Numbered from the stretch's first letter, positions 17,603 to 27,597 are shown. The stretch is DNA of 64,000 bases from a bacterium (GCA_037481695.1 JBBFLE010000001.1:440989-504988), one strand, 5' to 3'. Notes: generated by a model from the sequence alone, not told the origin. Numbers and translations are program-made.

Positions 17603-18760
17603 CTACCCAGCCCCCAAGGCCTTGTCTTTCTTGGTCAGTTTTCTGGAAATCACCAACCTCTGGATCTCGGAGGTGCCTTCGTAGATCCTAAGCGGCCTTA
17701 TCTCCCTGTAGAGCTGCTCCACTCTTGAACCTTTGAGCACCCCCATTCCACCATGGACCTGCAAGGCCCTGTCTATGCACCGAAACGCAGCCTCTGTGGC
17801 AAAGAGCTTGGCCATGGAGGAAAACAAAGAGGCGTCTTCAGCCCCTCTTTCTTTCTTGATTGCGGCAAGGTATACCAGAGCCCTGGCAGCCTCGGTCTCG
17901 GTGGCAGCATCGGCGATCTGAAAAGAAACCCCCTGAAACTCGGATATGGCTCTTCCGAACTGTACACGGCTTTTGGCCCAGGCCAGTGCCTCTTGCAAGG
18001 CTGCCTGTGCCATTCCCACAGCCGCAGCCCCCACCGACATCCTCATGAGCTCCAGGGTTTGCATGGCCAAGGCAAAACCCTGGCCCAGTGATCCCAGCAG
18101 ACTTGTGCTGGGGACTCTGAGATCCTTGAACCTGAATTCCACCAAATCATGGCTTGCCATGGGCTCAAGTCTGCGAAGCACTTCAAAGCCCTTCATCCCC
18201 TTCTCCACCACGAATCCAGACAGCGCCATGGGATTCGCCTCAGTGGGGCTGCGGGCAAAAACCACTGCCATGTCAGCGGAGTATCCGTTGGATATGAACC
18301 TTTTGAGACCATTGAGCAGAAAACCTCCATCCACTTCCTGCGCCCATGTCTCCAAAGAGCTTACATCCGAGCCGGCTCCTGGTTCTGTCAAGGCAAAGGT
18401 GGTGAGTCTCTCCCCCCTGGCCAGAGGGGGCAAATAGGATTTCTTCTGCTCTTCAGAACCGGCCAGTATTATGGGTTGGCTTCCAAGCCCTTGCATGGCA
18501 TAGGTGGTGTCAGCAGGCCCATACACACATGCCAGGGCTTCCCTGGCCAGGCAGATCTTAACAGCACTCACCCCGCTGCCCCCGTACTGTTCAGGAAACA
18601 GTGGGGCATAAAGTCCTGAGGCGGCCAGGGATCTGCGAAGGGCCTCTGGAACCACGTTCACCTCCCCCAGAGTCTGAGCCAGGGGGGCCAGCTCCTGCCT
18701 GGCATAGGTTTGGCATCTATTCCAAAAGGCTCTTTGTTCTTCTGTCAAAAGCGAGTGCAT
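17603..18760 (-). CDS. acyl-CoA dehydrogenase
   Basis: The 385-residue FAD enzyme would introduce a C2-C3 double bond into an acyl-CoA. ACAD signatures are FALTEPGAGSDVSSLET (FAD/substrate loop), FAVQ-type helices in QFGRAISEFQGVSFQIAD and the C-terminal QVHGGMGVLKGSRVEQLYRE with LRIYEGTSEIQR. The catalytic base region RIYEGTSE is intact. It lies 19 bases after the ligase gene, within the nine-gene minus-strand cluster, and probably acts on the CoA ester made by that ligase. Confidence 0.95.
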   Translation of the reverse strand: MHSLLTEEQRAFWNRCQTYARQELAPLAQTLGEVNVVPEALRRSLAASGLYAPLFPEQYGGSGVSAVKICLAREALACVYGPADTTYAMQGLGSQPIILAGSEEQKKSYLPPLARGERLTTFALTEPGAGSDVSSLETWAQEVDGGFLLNGLKRFISNGYSADMAVVFARSPTEANPMALSGFVVEKGMKGFEVLRRLEPMASHDLVEFRFKDLRVPSTSLLGSLGQGFALAMQTLELMRMSVGAAAVGMAQAALQEALAWAKSRVQFGRAISEFQGVSFQIADAATETEAARALVYLAAIKKERGAEDASLFSSMAKLFATEAAFRCIDRALQVHGGMGVLKGSRVEQLYREIRPLRIYEGTSEIQRLVISRKLTKKDKALGAG

Positions 18761-18779
18761 GCTCCTTACCTCTGTGGTG

Positions 18780-20288
18780 TCATGAAAGGCTCTTCTTCAG
18801 GATTTTCCCGGTGGAGCTCTTGGGCATCTCCTCCAGGATCTGTACCCACTTGGGCACCTTGTACGGAGCCAGGCGAGCCTCACAGAAGGCCCTTATTTCT
18901 TCAGGTTTCAGGGAAAAGCCGGCCTTGGGCACCACAAAGGCCTTGGGCACCTGGCCCAAGTGCGGGTGGGGCACTCCTATCACGGCCGCCTCGCCTACTG
19001 CCCAATGCTGGTAAAGAACCTCTTCTATCTCCCTGGGATAAATGTTGTAGCCCCCGCAGATCATGAGTTCATCTTTTCTTCCCACGATAAAGTAGTATTC
19101 CTGCTCATCCTTGCGGGCCAGGTCTTTTGTGCAGACCCATCCATTCCTGACAGCATGGGCCGTGGCCTCAGGCAGTCTCCAGTAACCGGGGGTGGCATTG
19201 GGCCCTTTGAAGACTATCTCCCCCACTTCTCCGGGTCCAACCTCATTCCCATCCTCTCCCAGCAGCCTCACAGAAACCCCTGCCACCTGCACCCCTATGG
19301 ACCCAACCTTGCGAATGCCGTAAAGGGGATTTGCCGTTACAAGACCCGTGGATTCCGTAAGCCCGTATACCTCCAGGATTGGAACCTGGAACATGTCCTG
19401 GAAACGTGTCAGATGCTCTGCCGAGAGGGATGCCCCCCCTGAAAGGCCCATGCGAAGAGAGGGCAGTTTCATGGGGTTTTGCTTCATCTCTTCCATGAGG
19501 TATATGAACATGGTAGGCACGCCTGGGAACCAAGTAATCCTTGCCTTTGACATGGCCTCCAGCACCCAAGCGCTTTGAAACCTCTCCATTATGAGGACCC
19601 GGCCCCCGCTGTTGAGCGCCCCCATTACAGGACTGGCATTGGCAAAGATGTGCACCATGGGCAGGCTAACCAGGGCTGCATCATCCTCCCTCAGGCCGTA
19701 GTGCTGGGCCGTGTTGGCCCCACCGAAGACGAGGTTTTTGTGATTCAAGATGACCCCCTTGGGCCGGCCGGTGGTGCCTGAGGTGTAAAAGATAAAGGCC
19801 GGGGCCTCGGATTCTGCGGGATGCATGAAATCTTTTCTTAGCTTTCCGCAGGCCCTCTCCAGAGTCTGGAAGAGGAGTTCTCCGGGCTGCTTTATGAGAA
19901 CCCTGCGCACATGAGAAAGGCCTCCTGGGATCTGTTCCAAGAGGGCTTTGAAGCCGTGGGTTGTAAGGAGTGTCTCGGCTCCGGAATCCTCCAGGATGTA
20001 AGAGACTTCCCCTGGGCTGTAGAGGGTGTTTATGGGGACCGCCACCCCGCCTGCCTGGATGATCGAAGCATAGGCCAGGACAAAATCCGTGTGGTTGGGA
20101 TGCAGGATGGCCACCCTGTCTCCAGGGCCCACTCCCAATTTGGAAAAGGCCCAGGCCATCCTGCTGGTGTGCTCGGCGAATTCGCCATAAGTGTAGCGTT
20201 TCTCCTGTTTCCAGTCCTCCAAGAAGACTCTTGAGCTGTAAAGAGAGGCCTTGGCCTGCATGTGTTGTGGAAAGCTAGGCCAGCTCAT
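18780..20288 (-). CDS. acyl-CoA ligase (AMP-forming), first of two
   Basis: The 502-residue adenylate-forming enzyme activates a carboxylic acid to its CoA thioester. AMP-binding motif FYTSGTTGRPKGVIL, ATP motif EVYGLTESTGL, hinge region YYFIVGRKDELMICGG and C-terminal catalytic Lys in SSTGKILKK are all present. The ATG at 20288 overlaps the SDR stop (ATGA), implying coupling. A second, distinct ligase opens the cluster at 23819, so two acids or two stages are activated. Confidence 0.95.
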   Translation of the reverse strand: MSWPSFPQHMQAKASLYSSRVFLEDWKQEKRYTYGEFAEHTSRMAWAFSKLGVGPGDRVAILHPNHTDFVLAYASIIQAGGVAVPINTLYSPGEVSYILEDSGAETLLTTHGFKALLEQIPGGLSHVRRVLIKQPGELLFQTLERACGKLRKDFMHPAESEAPAFIFYTSGTTGRPKGVILNHKNLVFGGANTAQHYGLREDDAALVSLPMVHIFANASPVMGALNSGGRVLIMERFQSAWVLEAMSKARITWFPGVPTMFIYLMEEMKQNPMKLPSLRMGLSGGASLSAEHLTRFQDMFQVPILEVYGLTESTGLVTANPLYGIRKVGSIGVQVAGVSVRLLGEDGNEVGPGEVGEIVFKGPNATPGYWRLPEATAHAVRNGWVCTKDLARKDEQEYYFIVGRKDELMICGGYNIYPREIEEVLYQHWAVGEAAVIGVPHPHLGQVPKAFVVPKAGFSLKPEEIRAFCEARLAPYKVPKWVQILEEMPKSSTGKILKKSLS

Positions 20289-21100
20289 GGATCTTCTCCT
20301 GGCCGCCCATCCTTGGGAGTTTCCCACTGAAGAGCCCAGCCAGCCCCGCTTCCGCCGTCCACAAAGATGGTCTGCCCTGTGATAAAGGATGATGCCTGGG
20401 TAACCAGCAGCAGGACGGCTCCGTCCAGATCCGAGAGTGTGGCAAGTCTTCTCATGGGAGACCTCTTCCTGAGCATCTCATAACGTTTGGGATCGCTAAG
20501 CCACTGCTTGGTCAGGGGAGTCTCTATGTATGTTGGGGCTATCCCGTTCACCCTTATGTTATAGGGGGCCCATTCCAGAGCCAGGATTCGGGTGAGGTGA
20601 TTCAAGCCTGCCTTGCTTATACTGTAAGGGGCAAGCCAGGGCACCGGCATACCGCCCGCAGCGGATGAGACATTTAGGATCCTGCCGCCTCCTCCGGGAA
20701 TCATCTCCTTGGCCGCTGCCTGGGAGCAGAAAAACGCTCCCTTCAAGTTGGTGTCCAGAATCCTGTCCCACTCCTGTTCCGAGAATTCCAATGCGGGTTT
20801 TCTCACATTGGTGCCAGCGTTGTTCACAAGCACATCCAGCCTGCCCTTCCACTCCATCACCCTCTCTATCATGCAAGAGACGCTCTCCACCCTGGAGACA
20901 TCCACAAAGACCCCTATGGCCTCCCCACCAGCATTTTTTATCTCCTGGGCCGCATCCTGAGATTCCTCTAGATTGCGGCTGGCCAAGGCCACTGAAGCTC
21001 CGTGTCTTGCAAGCAAACACCCAAGGTGTTTCCCTATGCCCTTGGAACCCCCTGTCACCAGGGCTACCTCTCCCCTGAGATCAAAAAGCTTACCTTCCAC
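20285..21100 (-). CDS. short-chain dehydrogenase/reductase
   Basis: The 271-residue Rossmann-fold oxidoreductase has the cofactor loop VTGGSKGIGKHLG, NNAG in LVNNAGTNV, Ser in NVSSAAGG and the catalytic YxxxK in YSISKAGLNHL. The C-terminus carries VDGGSGAGWALQW. It would oxidise or reduce a hydroxy/keto intermediate, for example a 3-hydroxyacyl-CoA. A GTG at 21100 is preferred because GGGAGG stands five bases before it; an ATG at 21133 would add eleven residues. Confidence 0.92.
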   Translation of the reverse strand: MEGKLFDLRGEVALVTGGSKGIGKHLGCLLARHGASVALASRNLEESQDAAQEIKNAGGEAIGVFVDVSRVESVSCMIERVMEWKGRLDVLVNNAGTNVRKPALEFSEQEWDRILDTNLKGAFFCSQAAAKEMIPGGGGRILNVSSAAGGMPVPWLAPYSISKAGLNHLTRILALEWAPYNIRVNGIAPTYIETPLTKQWLSDPKRYEMLRKRSPMRRLATLSDLDGAVLLLVTQASSFITGQTIFVDGGSGAGWALQWETPKDGRPGEDP

Positions 21101-21141
21101 GCGCGCCTCCCTTTTTTGGTGTCCCGAGAGCATCCTGAATC

Positions 21142-22263
21142 CTACTGGCCTGAGAAACCAGCGGCCTCAAGCCTGGGGTCCAGCACCACCTTGAGGGGCA
21201 TCTCCCCCGGCTCCTGCCCTGCCACCAACCTCAGGGCCCGTTCGGCCTCTTCAAGGGGAAACCTGTGGCTCACAAGCCGATCAAGGGGATACTTCCCCTG
21301 GCGGGCCATTTTCACTGCCGGTCCCACAGCTTGAAAATCGTGGGAAAAAACACCCAGAAGCCTAAGTTCCTTGAATACTACCTGGTCCAGAGCAAGGGAG
21401 ACTTCCTTCTTGTAGATCCCAGGCAGGACCACCGTGGCTTTCTTACCGGCCAAGGCAATGGCCAGGCACGCCCCTCCAGGACTGCCCGAGACATCCATCA
21501 CCACTTTAGCCATCTTCCCATCTGTGACCTCGGCCACCTCTTGCACAGGATCCTGCTTCTCCAGGTTGACCGTCAGGTGCGCCCCCAGCTCCCTGGCCAT
21601 GGCCAGCCTTGGGGCATCCCTTTCCAGCCCGACCACTACCACGGGTTCTGCTCCTGCCTCCCTGGCAACTGCAACCCCGGCCAAGCCCTGCTGGCCCGGA
21701 CCTATGATCACCACAGAATCTCCTATGGAGACTCCTCCCTTGTGCCTGAGCCACCTGATGGCATTGCCCAGCACAGCACATACGAGCACACCCACCTCCG
21801 GAGATACTTCTTCTCCCAGCTTGTGCACCATGGCCCTGGGATGGATGTACACATAATCGCTGTAACCCCCAAAAAGGTGAGGAGGCTCCTTGCATGAGAT
21901 CATGGAACCATATGTAAAATTCGCATCGCAGAGGGTGTAACTGCCAGAAAGACACATTTCGCAGGAGCCACAGCCAAAGGCGTATTCCAGCACAACCCTG
22001 TCCCCCAGTTCCAGACCCCTTCGCTTTCTGGCAATCTCACCCATCTCCACCACTCTTCCTACTATCTCATGGCCCAGTATGATGGGATAAGGCCTGGGGC
22101 CTCTTGTGGATCTGCCCGAGTATATTGCGGGATCAGAGCCGCAGACCCCCACTAGCTCCACCTCTAGGAGCCCTTCATCCTCTCCTATTACAGGGATCGG
22201 GAAGCTTTTCATCTCTAAGCTTCCCGGGCCTTTTAGAACCACTGCCCTGGATTGCTTTCTCAT
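21142..22263 (-). CDS. zinc-binding alcohol dehydrogenase family protein
   Basis: The 373-residue medium-chain dehydrogenase has catalytic-zinc residues in GVCGSDPAIYSG and GHEIVGRVVEMG. The structural zinc site is four Cys in GCGSCEMCLSGSYTLCDA. The nucleotide fold is VVIIGPGQQGLAGVAVARE. It oxidises an alcohol to a ketone or aldehyde with NAD(P). The start at 22263 follows a G-rich site; an upstream TTG lies within the ligase stop region. It overlaps the preceding ligase gene by about 20 bases. Confidence 0.93.
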   Translation of the reverse strand: MRKQSRAVVLKGPGSLEMKSFPIPVIGEDEGLLEVELVGVCGSDPAIYSGRSTRGPRPYPIILGHEIVGRVVEMGEIARKRRGLELGDRVVLEYAFGCGSCEMCLSGSYTLCDANFTYGSMISCKEPPHLFGGYSDYVYIHPRAMVHKLGEEVSPEVGVLVCAVLGNAIRWLRHKGGVSIGDSVVIIGPGQQGLAGVAVAREAGAEPVVVVGLERDAPRLAMARELGAHLTVNLEKQDPVQEVAEVTDGKMAKVVMDVSGSPGGACLAIALAGKKATVVLPGIYKKEVSLALDQVVFKELRLLGVFSHDFQAVGPAVKMARQGKYPLDRLVSHRFPLEEAERALRLVAGQEPGEMPLKVVLDPRLEAAGFSGQ

Positions 22264-22283
22264 GGGCCAACCCCCCCGGGGAT

Positions 22284-23819
22284 TCAAGCTTTGCCCTGTT
22301 CCATGGAGATCTCTCTAAGCCTTGTCTTAAGAGTCTTCCCAGAGGGATTCCTGGGGATCTGTTCCAGAAAAGTAACCCTTCTGGGCTTCTTGTAACCGGC
22401 CAATCTCTTCTTGCAGTATTCCACCACCGCCTCCTGGTTCAGGCTGTAACCTTCTCTGAGCACCAAGAAGGCGTGCACCACTTCCCCCCAAAGGGGATCT
22501 GGAGAGCCCACCACCGCAGCATCGGCTATGGCCGGGTGCTCCAGGAGCACCTCCTCTATCTCTCTGGGGAAAATATTCTCCCCTCCGCTTATGATGAGAT
22601 CTTTTTTCCTATCAACTATGTAGATGTAGCCCTCCTCGTCCATGCGGGCCAGATCTCCGGTGTGGAGCCAGCCACCTCTCATGACCTCCCGGGTGGCATC
22701 TGGTTTGCGGTAATATCCCAGCATCACGTTGGGGCCCCTGCATACCAGCTCCCCCACTTCCCCGGGAGCCACTTCCCGGTCCTGCTCATCCACGATCCTG
22801 ACCTCCACAAATGGCAGGGCCCTGCCCACAGAACCAGGTTTCTTTCTGGATTCCTGATCTCTGAGGATGCTGATGGTGGGAGCTGCTTCCGTGCAGCCGT
22901 ACACATCATAGATGCCCTGGATCCCAGGGAAAAAGGCCTCAAGCCTCCTGCGGGTCTCTTGGGGAAGGATGGAGGCTCCTGAGGTGCATTTGGTAATGGA
23001 GCTTCGATCGTACTTGTTGGCATTGGGATGCTCCATGAGCATGTGAAACATGGTGGGGGCCCCGGAGATGGTGGTGGCCTTTTCCTCCTGGATGACCCTT
23101 AGGACCAGCTCAGGCTCAAAACTTCTTATTAGGATGGCGGTGCCCCCCAGGGCCATCTGGATCGTGAGGTGGTTGTTTAGGGCGGCCGTATGATACATGG
23201 GGCCTATGATCAAGGCCTTTTCCCCTTCCCGGTCTTCCCTGCCGTACATGGTGTTGATGAGGTTCCAAAGAACTGCTCTGTGTGGGATGAGGGCCCCCTT
23301 GGGAGCACCCGTGGTGCCTGAGGTGTACATCAGCTGGCAGGGGTCTTCTTCCCGTGTTGGAAAGGGAGTCTCGATGTTGCTGACATCTGAAAGAAGCCTT
23401 TCAAACTCCTCACCTGGACCCTCTGCCTCCTTTTCTACTCTTACAAGCACATCTGGGCCTGGCAGGCCCTCCAGAGCCTCTGCTACCCTCTTGGCGTAAG
23501 ATGAATGGAAAAAAAGAGCCCTGGCCTCCGAGTCTTCCAATACAAAGCGTATTTCCTGAGCCAAGAAGCGAAAGTTCACCGGTGTGGCCACGGCCCCCAA
23601 GGCCAGGGTGGCAAAATAAGCCTCCACAAATTCATGGCAGTTGGGAAGCATGATGGCTACTTGATCCCCAGGCCTTATTCCCCTCTGAAGCATTCCAGCG
23701 GCCAGGCTTTTGACCCGCTCCAGAAGCGCAGCGTAGTCCCATCTTTTTCCCTCATCTACCAGGGCAATACGGCGGGGGTACTTGGAGCCGGTGAACCACA
23801 AGAGACTGGCCAGGTTCAC
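22284..23819 (-). CDS. acyl-CoA ligase (AMP-forming), second
   Basis: The 511-residue adenylate-forming ligase shows QLMYTSGTTGAPKGALIPH, DVYGCTEAAP, GYIYIVDRKKDLIISGGENI and the catalytic Lys in NPSGKTLKTRL. It starts with GTG behind GGAGAGG. It is the first gene of the minus-strand catabolic operon, so its promoter lies between 23820 and the divergent siroheme-decarboxylase gene at 23989. The substrate cannot be read from the sequence; it resembles long/medium-chain fatty acid and aromatic ligases alike. Confidence 0.95.
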   Translation of the reverse strand: MNLASLLWFTGSKYPRRIALVDEGKRWDYAALLERVKSLAAGMLQRGIRPGDQVAIMLPNCHEFVEAYFATLALGAVATPVNFRFLAQEIRFVLEDSEARALFFHSSYAKRVAEALEGLPGPDVLVRVEKEAEGPGEEFERLLSDVSNIETPFPTREEDPCQLMYTSGTTGAPKGALIPHRAVLWNLINTMYGREDREGEKALIIGPMYHTAALNNHLTIQMALGGTAILIRSFEPELVLRVIQEEKATTISGAPTMFHMLMEHPNANKYDRSSITKCTSGASILPQETRRRLEAFFPGIQGIYDVYGCTEAAPTISILRDQESRKKPGSVGRALPFVEVRIVDEQDREVAPGEVGELVCRGPNVMLGYYRKPDATREVMRGGWLHTGDLARMDEEGYIYIVDRKKDLIISGGENIFPREIEEVLLEHPAIADAAVVGSPDPLWGEVVHAFLVLREGYSLNQEAVVEYCKKRLAGYKKPRRVTFLEQIPRNPSGKTLKTRLREISMEQGKA

Positions 23820-23988
23820 GTGTGCCTCTCCGGTGATTCTTGAGATCTTCTTAGGGCAAGTTCATGGCTGTAAGAACAACTCAACGCTGGCCACGCTATC
23901 AACTCGGCCATGCCTTTGTCAACCCTACACCATGGTGGTTGGAGGGGCTTTCTTGACAGCGTCTCGGGGGACATGGTAGGTACCAATC

Positions 23989-24471
23989 ATGCCTAAGTCC
24001 AAAATTCCTTTGACCGAGCTGGACCGCCGCATCATAAGAATTCTTCAGGATGACCTGCCTTTGGTGGAAGCCCCTTATGAGGTAATTGCCAGAGGCTTGG
24101 GCGTATCCCAAGAGGAACTCTTGGAGCGTATACGCAGGATGAAGCAAACAGGGGTATTGCGCCGTTTCGGGGCCACACTTCGTCATCAGAAGGTGGGCTA
24201 CGTGGCCAATGCCATGAGCGCTTGGGTGGTGCCCCCGGAAAGGCTGGAGGAAGTGGGAAAACTCTTGGCCTCTTATGAACAGGTTACCCATTGTTATGAG
24301 AGACCCCCTGGGCCAAATCTGCCTTACAACCTTTACGCCATGATCCACGGGAAAGATCCACAGGATTGTAAGAGAATAGCCCAGGAAGTGGCCCATCTCA
24401 CAGGCCTGAATGAGTATGTGCTGCTTTTCAGCAACAAGGAGAACAAGAAATCCAGCATGCAATATTTCTGA
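23989..24471 (+). CDS. siroheme decarboxylase subunit (AhbA/AhbB, Lrp-like)
   Basis: The 160-residue protein is Lrp/AsnC-like, with an N-terminal winged helix (LTELDRRIIRILQDDLPLV, then IARGLGVSQEELLERIRRMKQTGVLRRFGATLRHQKVGY). The second half is a ferredoxin-like RAM domain with the haem-related VTHCYERPPGPNLPYNLYAMIHG. That VxHxYxR...LPYNLY pattern marks AhbA/AhbB/NirD-type siroheme decarboxylases rather than DNA-binding Lrp. They convert siroheme toward haem in sulfate reducers. Only one subunit is present here. hemL follows 240 bases later, which fits tetrapyrrole synthesis. Confidence 0.9.
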   Translation: MPKSKIPLTELDRRIIRILQDDLPLVEAPYEVIARGLGVSQEELLERIRRMKQTGVLRRFGATLRHQKVGYVANAMSAWVVPPERLEEVGKLLASYEQVTHCYERPPGPNLPYNLYAMIHGKDPQDCKRIAQEVAHLTGLNEYVLLFSNKENKKSSMQYF

Positions 24472-24651
24472 GGCTTTGCCTTTGGATACCCAATGAAGCG
24501 GATCTTCTGCGATGCTTTCAGCAATATGCCTCAAGGATGCAATCTGGGAGGATGAGCTGTTTTTGATGGTCTAAAGCATCTACGAGAAACAATAGCCGTT
24601 TTCTTAAGAAGCATTTGTGCTGGTTGATTTTTTAATTTACTCTTGCGGCTT

Positions 24652-24669
24652 AAGAGCCGCAGCACCTGT
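24652..24669 (+). other. hairpin in the hemL leader
   Basis: TGCGGCT and AGCCGCA pair perfectly around TAAG, about 45 bases before the hemL start; a T6 tract follows near 24679. It could be a terminator of the preceding gene or a leader structure. The pairing was read by eye. Confidence 0.4.
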
Positions 24670-24710
24670 GGCAGTCTTTTTTGCCGGGTGATCAGGACCG
24701 GGAGGTTTCC

Positions 24711-26000
24711 ATGCAACGCTCCACAGCCAAATCCAGAAATCTCTATGCAAGAGCCCTGGAGCTGATGCCAGGAGGTGTGAACAGCCCAGTGAGGGCTTTT
24801 AAGGCCGTGGGAGGAGACCCCCTTTTTATAGAAAGGGCCCAAGGAGCTCACCTCTGGGATGCGGATGGAAACACCTATGTGGATTATGTGGGTTCCTGGG
24901 GGCCCATGATCCTGGGGCACCGACACCCAGAGGTGCTGGAGGCTATTGAGAAAGCTCTGTCCAGGGGAAGCAGTTTTGGAGCTCCCACTGACCTGGAGAT
25001 AGAGCTGGCAGAGCTCATAGTGGAGAGGATCCCCTCGGTGGAGATGGTGCGGATGGTGAGCTCCGGAACAGAGGCCACCATGTCAGCCATCAGGCTTGCA
25101 CGAGGGGTAACGGGTAGGGACCGGATCGTGAAGTTTGAAGGATGCTACCATGGGCACGCAGATGGCCTCCTGGTCAAGGCTGGATCCGGGGCTATTACCT
25201 TCGGTGTGCCAGACAGCGCTGGGGTTCCAAGGGCCTATGCTGAGTTAACCTTGACCTTGCCTTTCAACGACGTGGAGGCCTTCAGAAAGGCCATGGGCGA
25301 GTGTGGGGAGGAAATAGCCTGCGTCATAGTAGAGCCAGTTGCAGGCAATGTGGGGGTCATCCCACCCCAAGAGGGGTTTCTCCAGGCCTTGAGACAGGAG
25401 ACCAGCAAGGCCGGTGCACTTCTAATATTCGATGAGGTCATAACCGGCTTCAGAGTATCTAGGGGCGGAGCTCAGGAGCTTTACGGGATAATGCCGGATC
25501 TGACCTGTTTGGGAAAGATCGTTGGAGGTGGGCTTCCTGTGGGAGCGTATGGGGGACCCAGGCATATCATGGAGCAGGTGGCGCCCCTTGGCCCTGTTTA
25601 CCAGGCAGGCACCCTCTCGGGTAACCCTCTGGCCATGGCAGCCGGCATAGCAACTCTCAAGGTGCTGGGAAGACCCGGTACTTATGAGGAACTGGAGGAA
25701 AAAGGCAAGAAGCTGGAGGAGGCCTTCAGGGATGCGGCCCGCCAGGCAGGAGTTCCCCTTCGACAGCACAGGGTGGGCTCCATGCTGGGAGCGTTTTTCA
25801 CCAAAGAAGAGGTGTGGGATTACGCATCGGCCAAAACTGCAGATACGGCCAGGTACGCCCGCTTCTTCATGGAAATGCTCTCTCGCGGGGTGTATTTGGC
25901 ACCATCGCAGTTCGAAGCTGCCTTCGTCTCCCTGGCCCACAGCAATGAGGACCTGGAGAGGACTCAAGAGGCCCTAGAAGCGGCCATGAAGAGACTGTGA
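24711..26000 (+). CDS. hemL: glutamate-1-semialdehyde 2,1-aminomutase
   Basis: The 429-residue PLP enzyme makes 5-aminolevulinate in the C5 pathway. Motifs include [61 protein letters not shown] and the PLP-Lys in [17 protein letters not shown]. The start at 24711 has GGGAGG five bases upstream; the ATG-less ten codons before it lack support. It follows a siroheme decarboxylase gene, a common pairing for anaerobic haem synthesis. Confidence 0.97.
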   Translation: MQRSTAKSRNLYARALELMPGGVNSPVRAFKAVGGDPLFIERAQGAHLWDADGNTYVDYVGSWGPMILGHRHPEVLEAIEKALSRGSSFGAPTDLEIELAELIVERIPSVEMVRMVSSGTEATMSAIRLARGVTGRDRIVKFEGCYHGHADGLLVKAGSGAITFGVPDSAGVPRAYAELTLTLPFNDVEAFRKAMGECGEEIACVIVEPVAGNVGVIPPQEGFLQALRQETSKAGALLIFDEVITGFRVSRGGAQELYGIMPDLTCLGKIVGGGLPVGAYGGPRHIMEQVAPLGPVYQAGTLSGNPLAMAAGIATLKVLGRPGTYEELEEKGKKLEEAFRDAARQAGVPLRQHRVGSMLGAFFTKEEVWDYASAKTADTARYARFFMEMLSRGVYLAPSQFEAAFVSLAHSNEDLERTQEALEAAMKRL

Positions 26001-26445
26001 GTCAAGAAATTCCGTGGGAGTATTTTTCCCAAATCCATGGACTCAAACAAACGGAGTAACCCGCGTAACTGATGTAACTCAAACTCATAAAGGTTTTACC
26101 CATTACTCACAAAAGGGCAATACAAGAACCCTACCCAGACAAAACCGCTTGGGGCCCAAGAGGTTTAGAAGTAAAGTCCCCTGGGTGCACTAAGTCTTTT
26201 GGTCCCAGCCCACAGCCGTATTGAAGAAACTCCTTTGCCACAGGCACCATGTTTACCATGCTGGATCTACGGATTTTCAATTTCAGGCCTGGCATGATTT
26301 CAGAAGGGCCGGGTGAGACTGGCTTGACAGTATATGTCACAGTGTGGTAAATGCTTATGGACTTGGTAGGGTAGTCCCTATATGGTTTTGATTGGGCTTT
26401 GGCGGGCCTTCGGGGAAAAAACATAAGCTTTTAGGAGGTGAGTCC
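26001..26445. other. intergenic region, hemL to cytochrome gene
   Basis: It contains the cytochrome promoter region and a strong ribosome-binding site (AGGAGG) at its end. No gene or clear operator was recognised in its 445 bases. Confidence 0.4.
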
Positions 26446-27597
26446 ATGGGCAAGGTTTGGGTGGTGGCAGTGGCAGTGGCCGCTTCGGTCGGACTGTTGT
26501 GGTCAGGCCAGACCAGCAAAGCCGCAGGCAAGGGAAGCACCTCGGCCCAACCCTATGGGGCTACTTACGTGGGGTCGGCCAAGTGCAGTACATGCCACAA
26601 ACAGATTTACGATACCTTCATGAAATCGGGGCATCCATGGAAAGTAAGTAAGGTTGTGGACGGTAAAGCCCCTGAGCGCCCTTTTACTCAAATTCCTTCT
26701 CCTCCTGAAGGCTACAGCTGGTCTGACATCTCCTATTTGATCGGGGGTTATGCCTGGAAGGCCCGTTTCATGGACAAGAAAGGTTACATAATTACAGGTA
26801 AAGATGAGAAAGCAAAAACTCAGTGGAACTTCGCCAATCCTGTGGTAGGCAAGGAAGCTGGGTGGGTGGCATACAACCCCGGCAAGAAGGAGATGAAGTA
26901 CGACTGCGGACCCTGTCACACAACTGGATACAGACCCACAGGTAACCAGGACAACCTTCCGGGGATCGTGGGTACCTGGGCTGAGCCGGGCATCCAGTGC
27001 GAGGCATGTCACGGGCCTGGAAGCCTCCATGCGGAAAATCCCTATGGGGTAAAGGCTCAGGTGGTGAGGGATTCGGAGCTTTGCGGCAAATGCCACAGGC
27101 GTGGTGCGGTGGAGATGGTGGATGCCAAGGGGGGATTCATCGAACACCACGAGCAGTATGAGGAGCTTTTTCAAAGTAAACATGTGATTCTGAATTGTTC
27201 GATATGCCATGACCCACACACCGGCGTAATCCAGCTTCGCCAGGCCAACAAGCCCACGACCCGAACCCAGTGCACCAACTGCCACTTCGAGAAAGCCAAG
27301 TATCAGGCCTCGGATGCCCACAAGGCCATGGAGGTGGCCTGCATCGATTGCCACATGCCTAGGATTACCAAGAGCGCCTGGGGGGATCCCGCTAGGTTTA
27401 CTGGTGACATTCGTACCCATATGATGGCCATTGACCCGGATCAGATAGGCCAGTTCACCAAGGACGGAAAATACGCCCTTTCGCAGTTGTCATTGGACTT
27501 TGCCTGCAGACACTGCCATGTGCAGGGGGGCAAGGCCTCACCCAAGAGCGACGAGGAACTCAAGGCCAAGGCCAAAGGGTATCACAGGCGGACATAA
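26446..27597 (+). CDS. exported octahaem c-type cytochrome (cytochrome c554-like)
   Basis: The 383-residue exported protein has a signal peptide (residues 1-25). Eight CxxCH haem sites are seen in order: CSTCH, CGPCH, CEACH, CGKCH, CSICH, CTNCH, CIDCH and CRHCH. Spacing and the opening YVGSAKCSTCHKQIYDTFMKSGHPWK fit the c554/multihaem superfamily. The likely role is periplasmic electron transfer or reduction of an oxyanion; no catalytic signature such as the CxxCK of NrfA is present. AGGAGG seven bases before the ATG fixes the start. It stands as a single-gene unit followed by a hairpin terminator. Confidence 0.93.
   Translation: MGKVWVVAVAVAASVGLLWSGQTSKAAGKGSTSAQPYGATYVGSAKCSTCHKQIYDTFMKSGHPWKVSKVVDGKAPERPFTQIPSPPEGYSWSDISYLIGGYAWKARFMDKKGYIITGKDEKAKTQWNFANPVVGKEAGWVAYNPGKKEMKYDCGPCHTTGYRPTGNQDNLPGIVGTWAEPGIQCEACHGPGSLHAENPYGVKAQVVRDSELCGKCHRRGAVEMVDAKGGFIEHHEQYEELFQSKHVILNCSICHDPHTGVIQLRQANKPTTRTQCTNCHFEKAKYQASDAHKAMEVACIDCHMPRITKSAWGDPARFTGDIRTHMMAIDPDQIGQFTKDGKYALSQLSLDFACRHCHVQGGKASPKSDEELKAKAKGYHRRT

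Noticed and set aside
23899-24534. Minus-strand frame opposite the siroheme decarboxylase gene
   Set aside because: It is antisense to a well-supported AhbA/B-type gene and has no recognisable domain.
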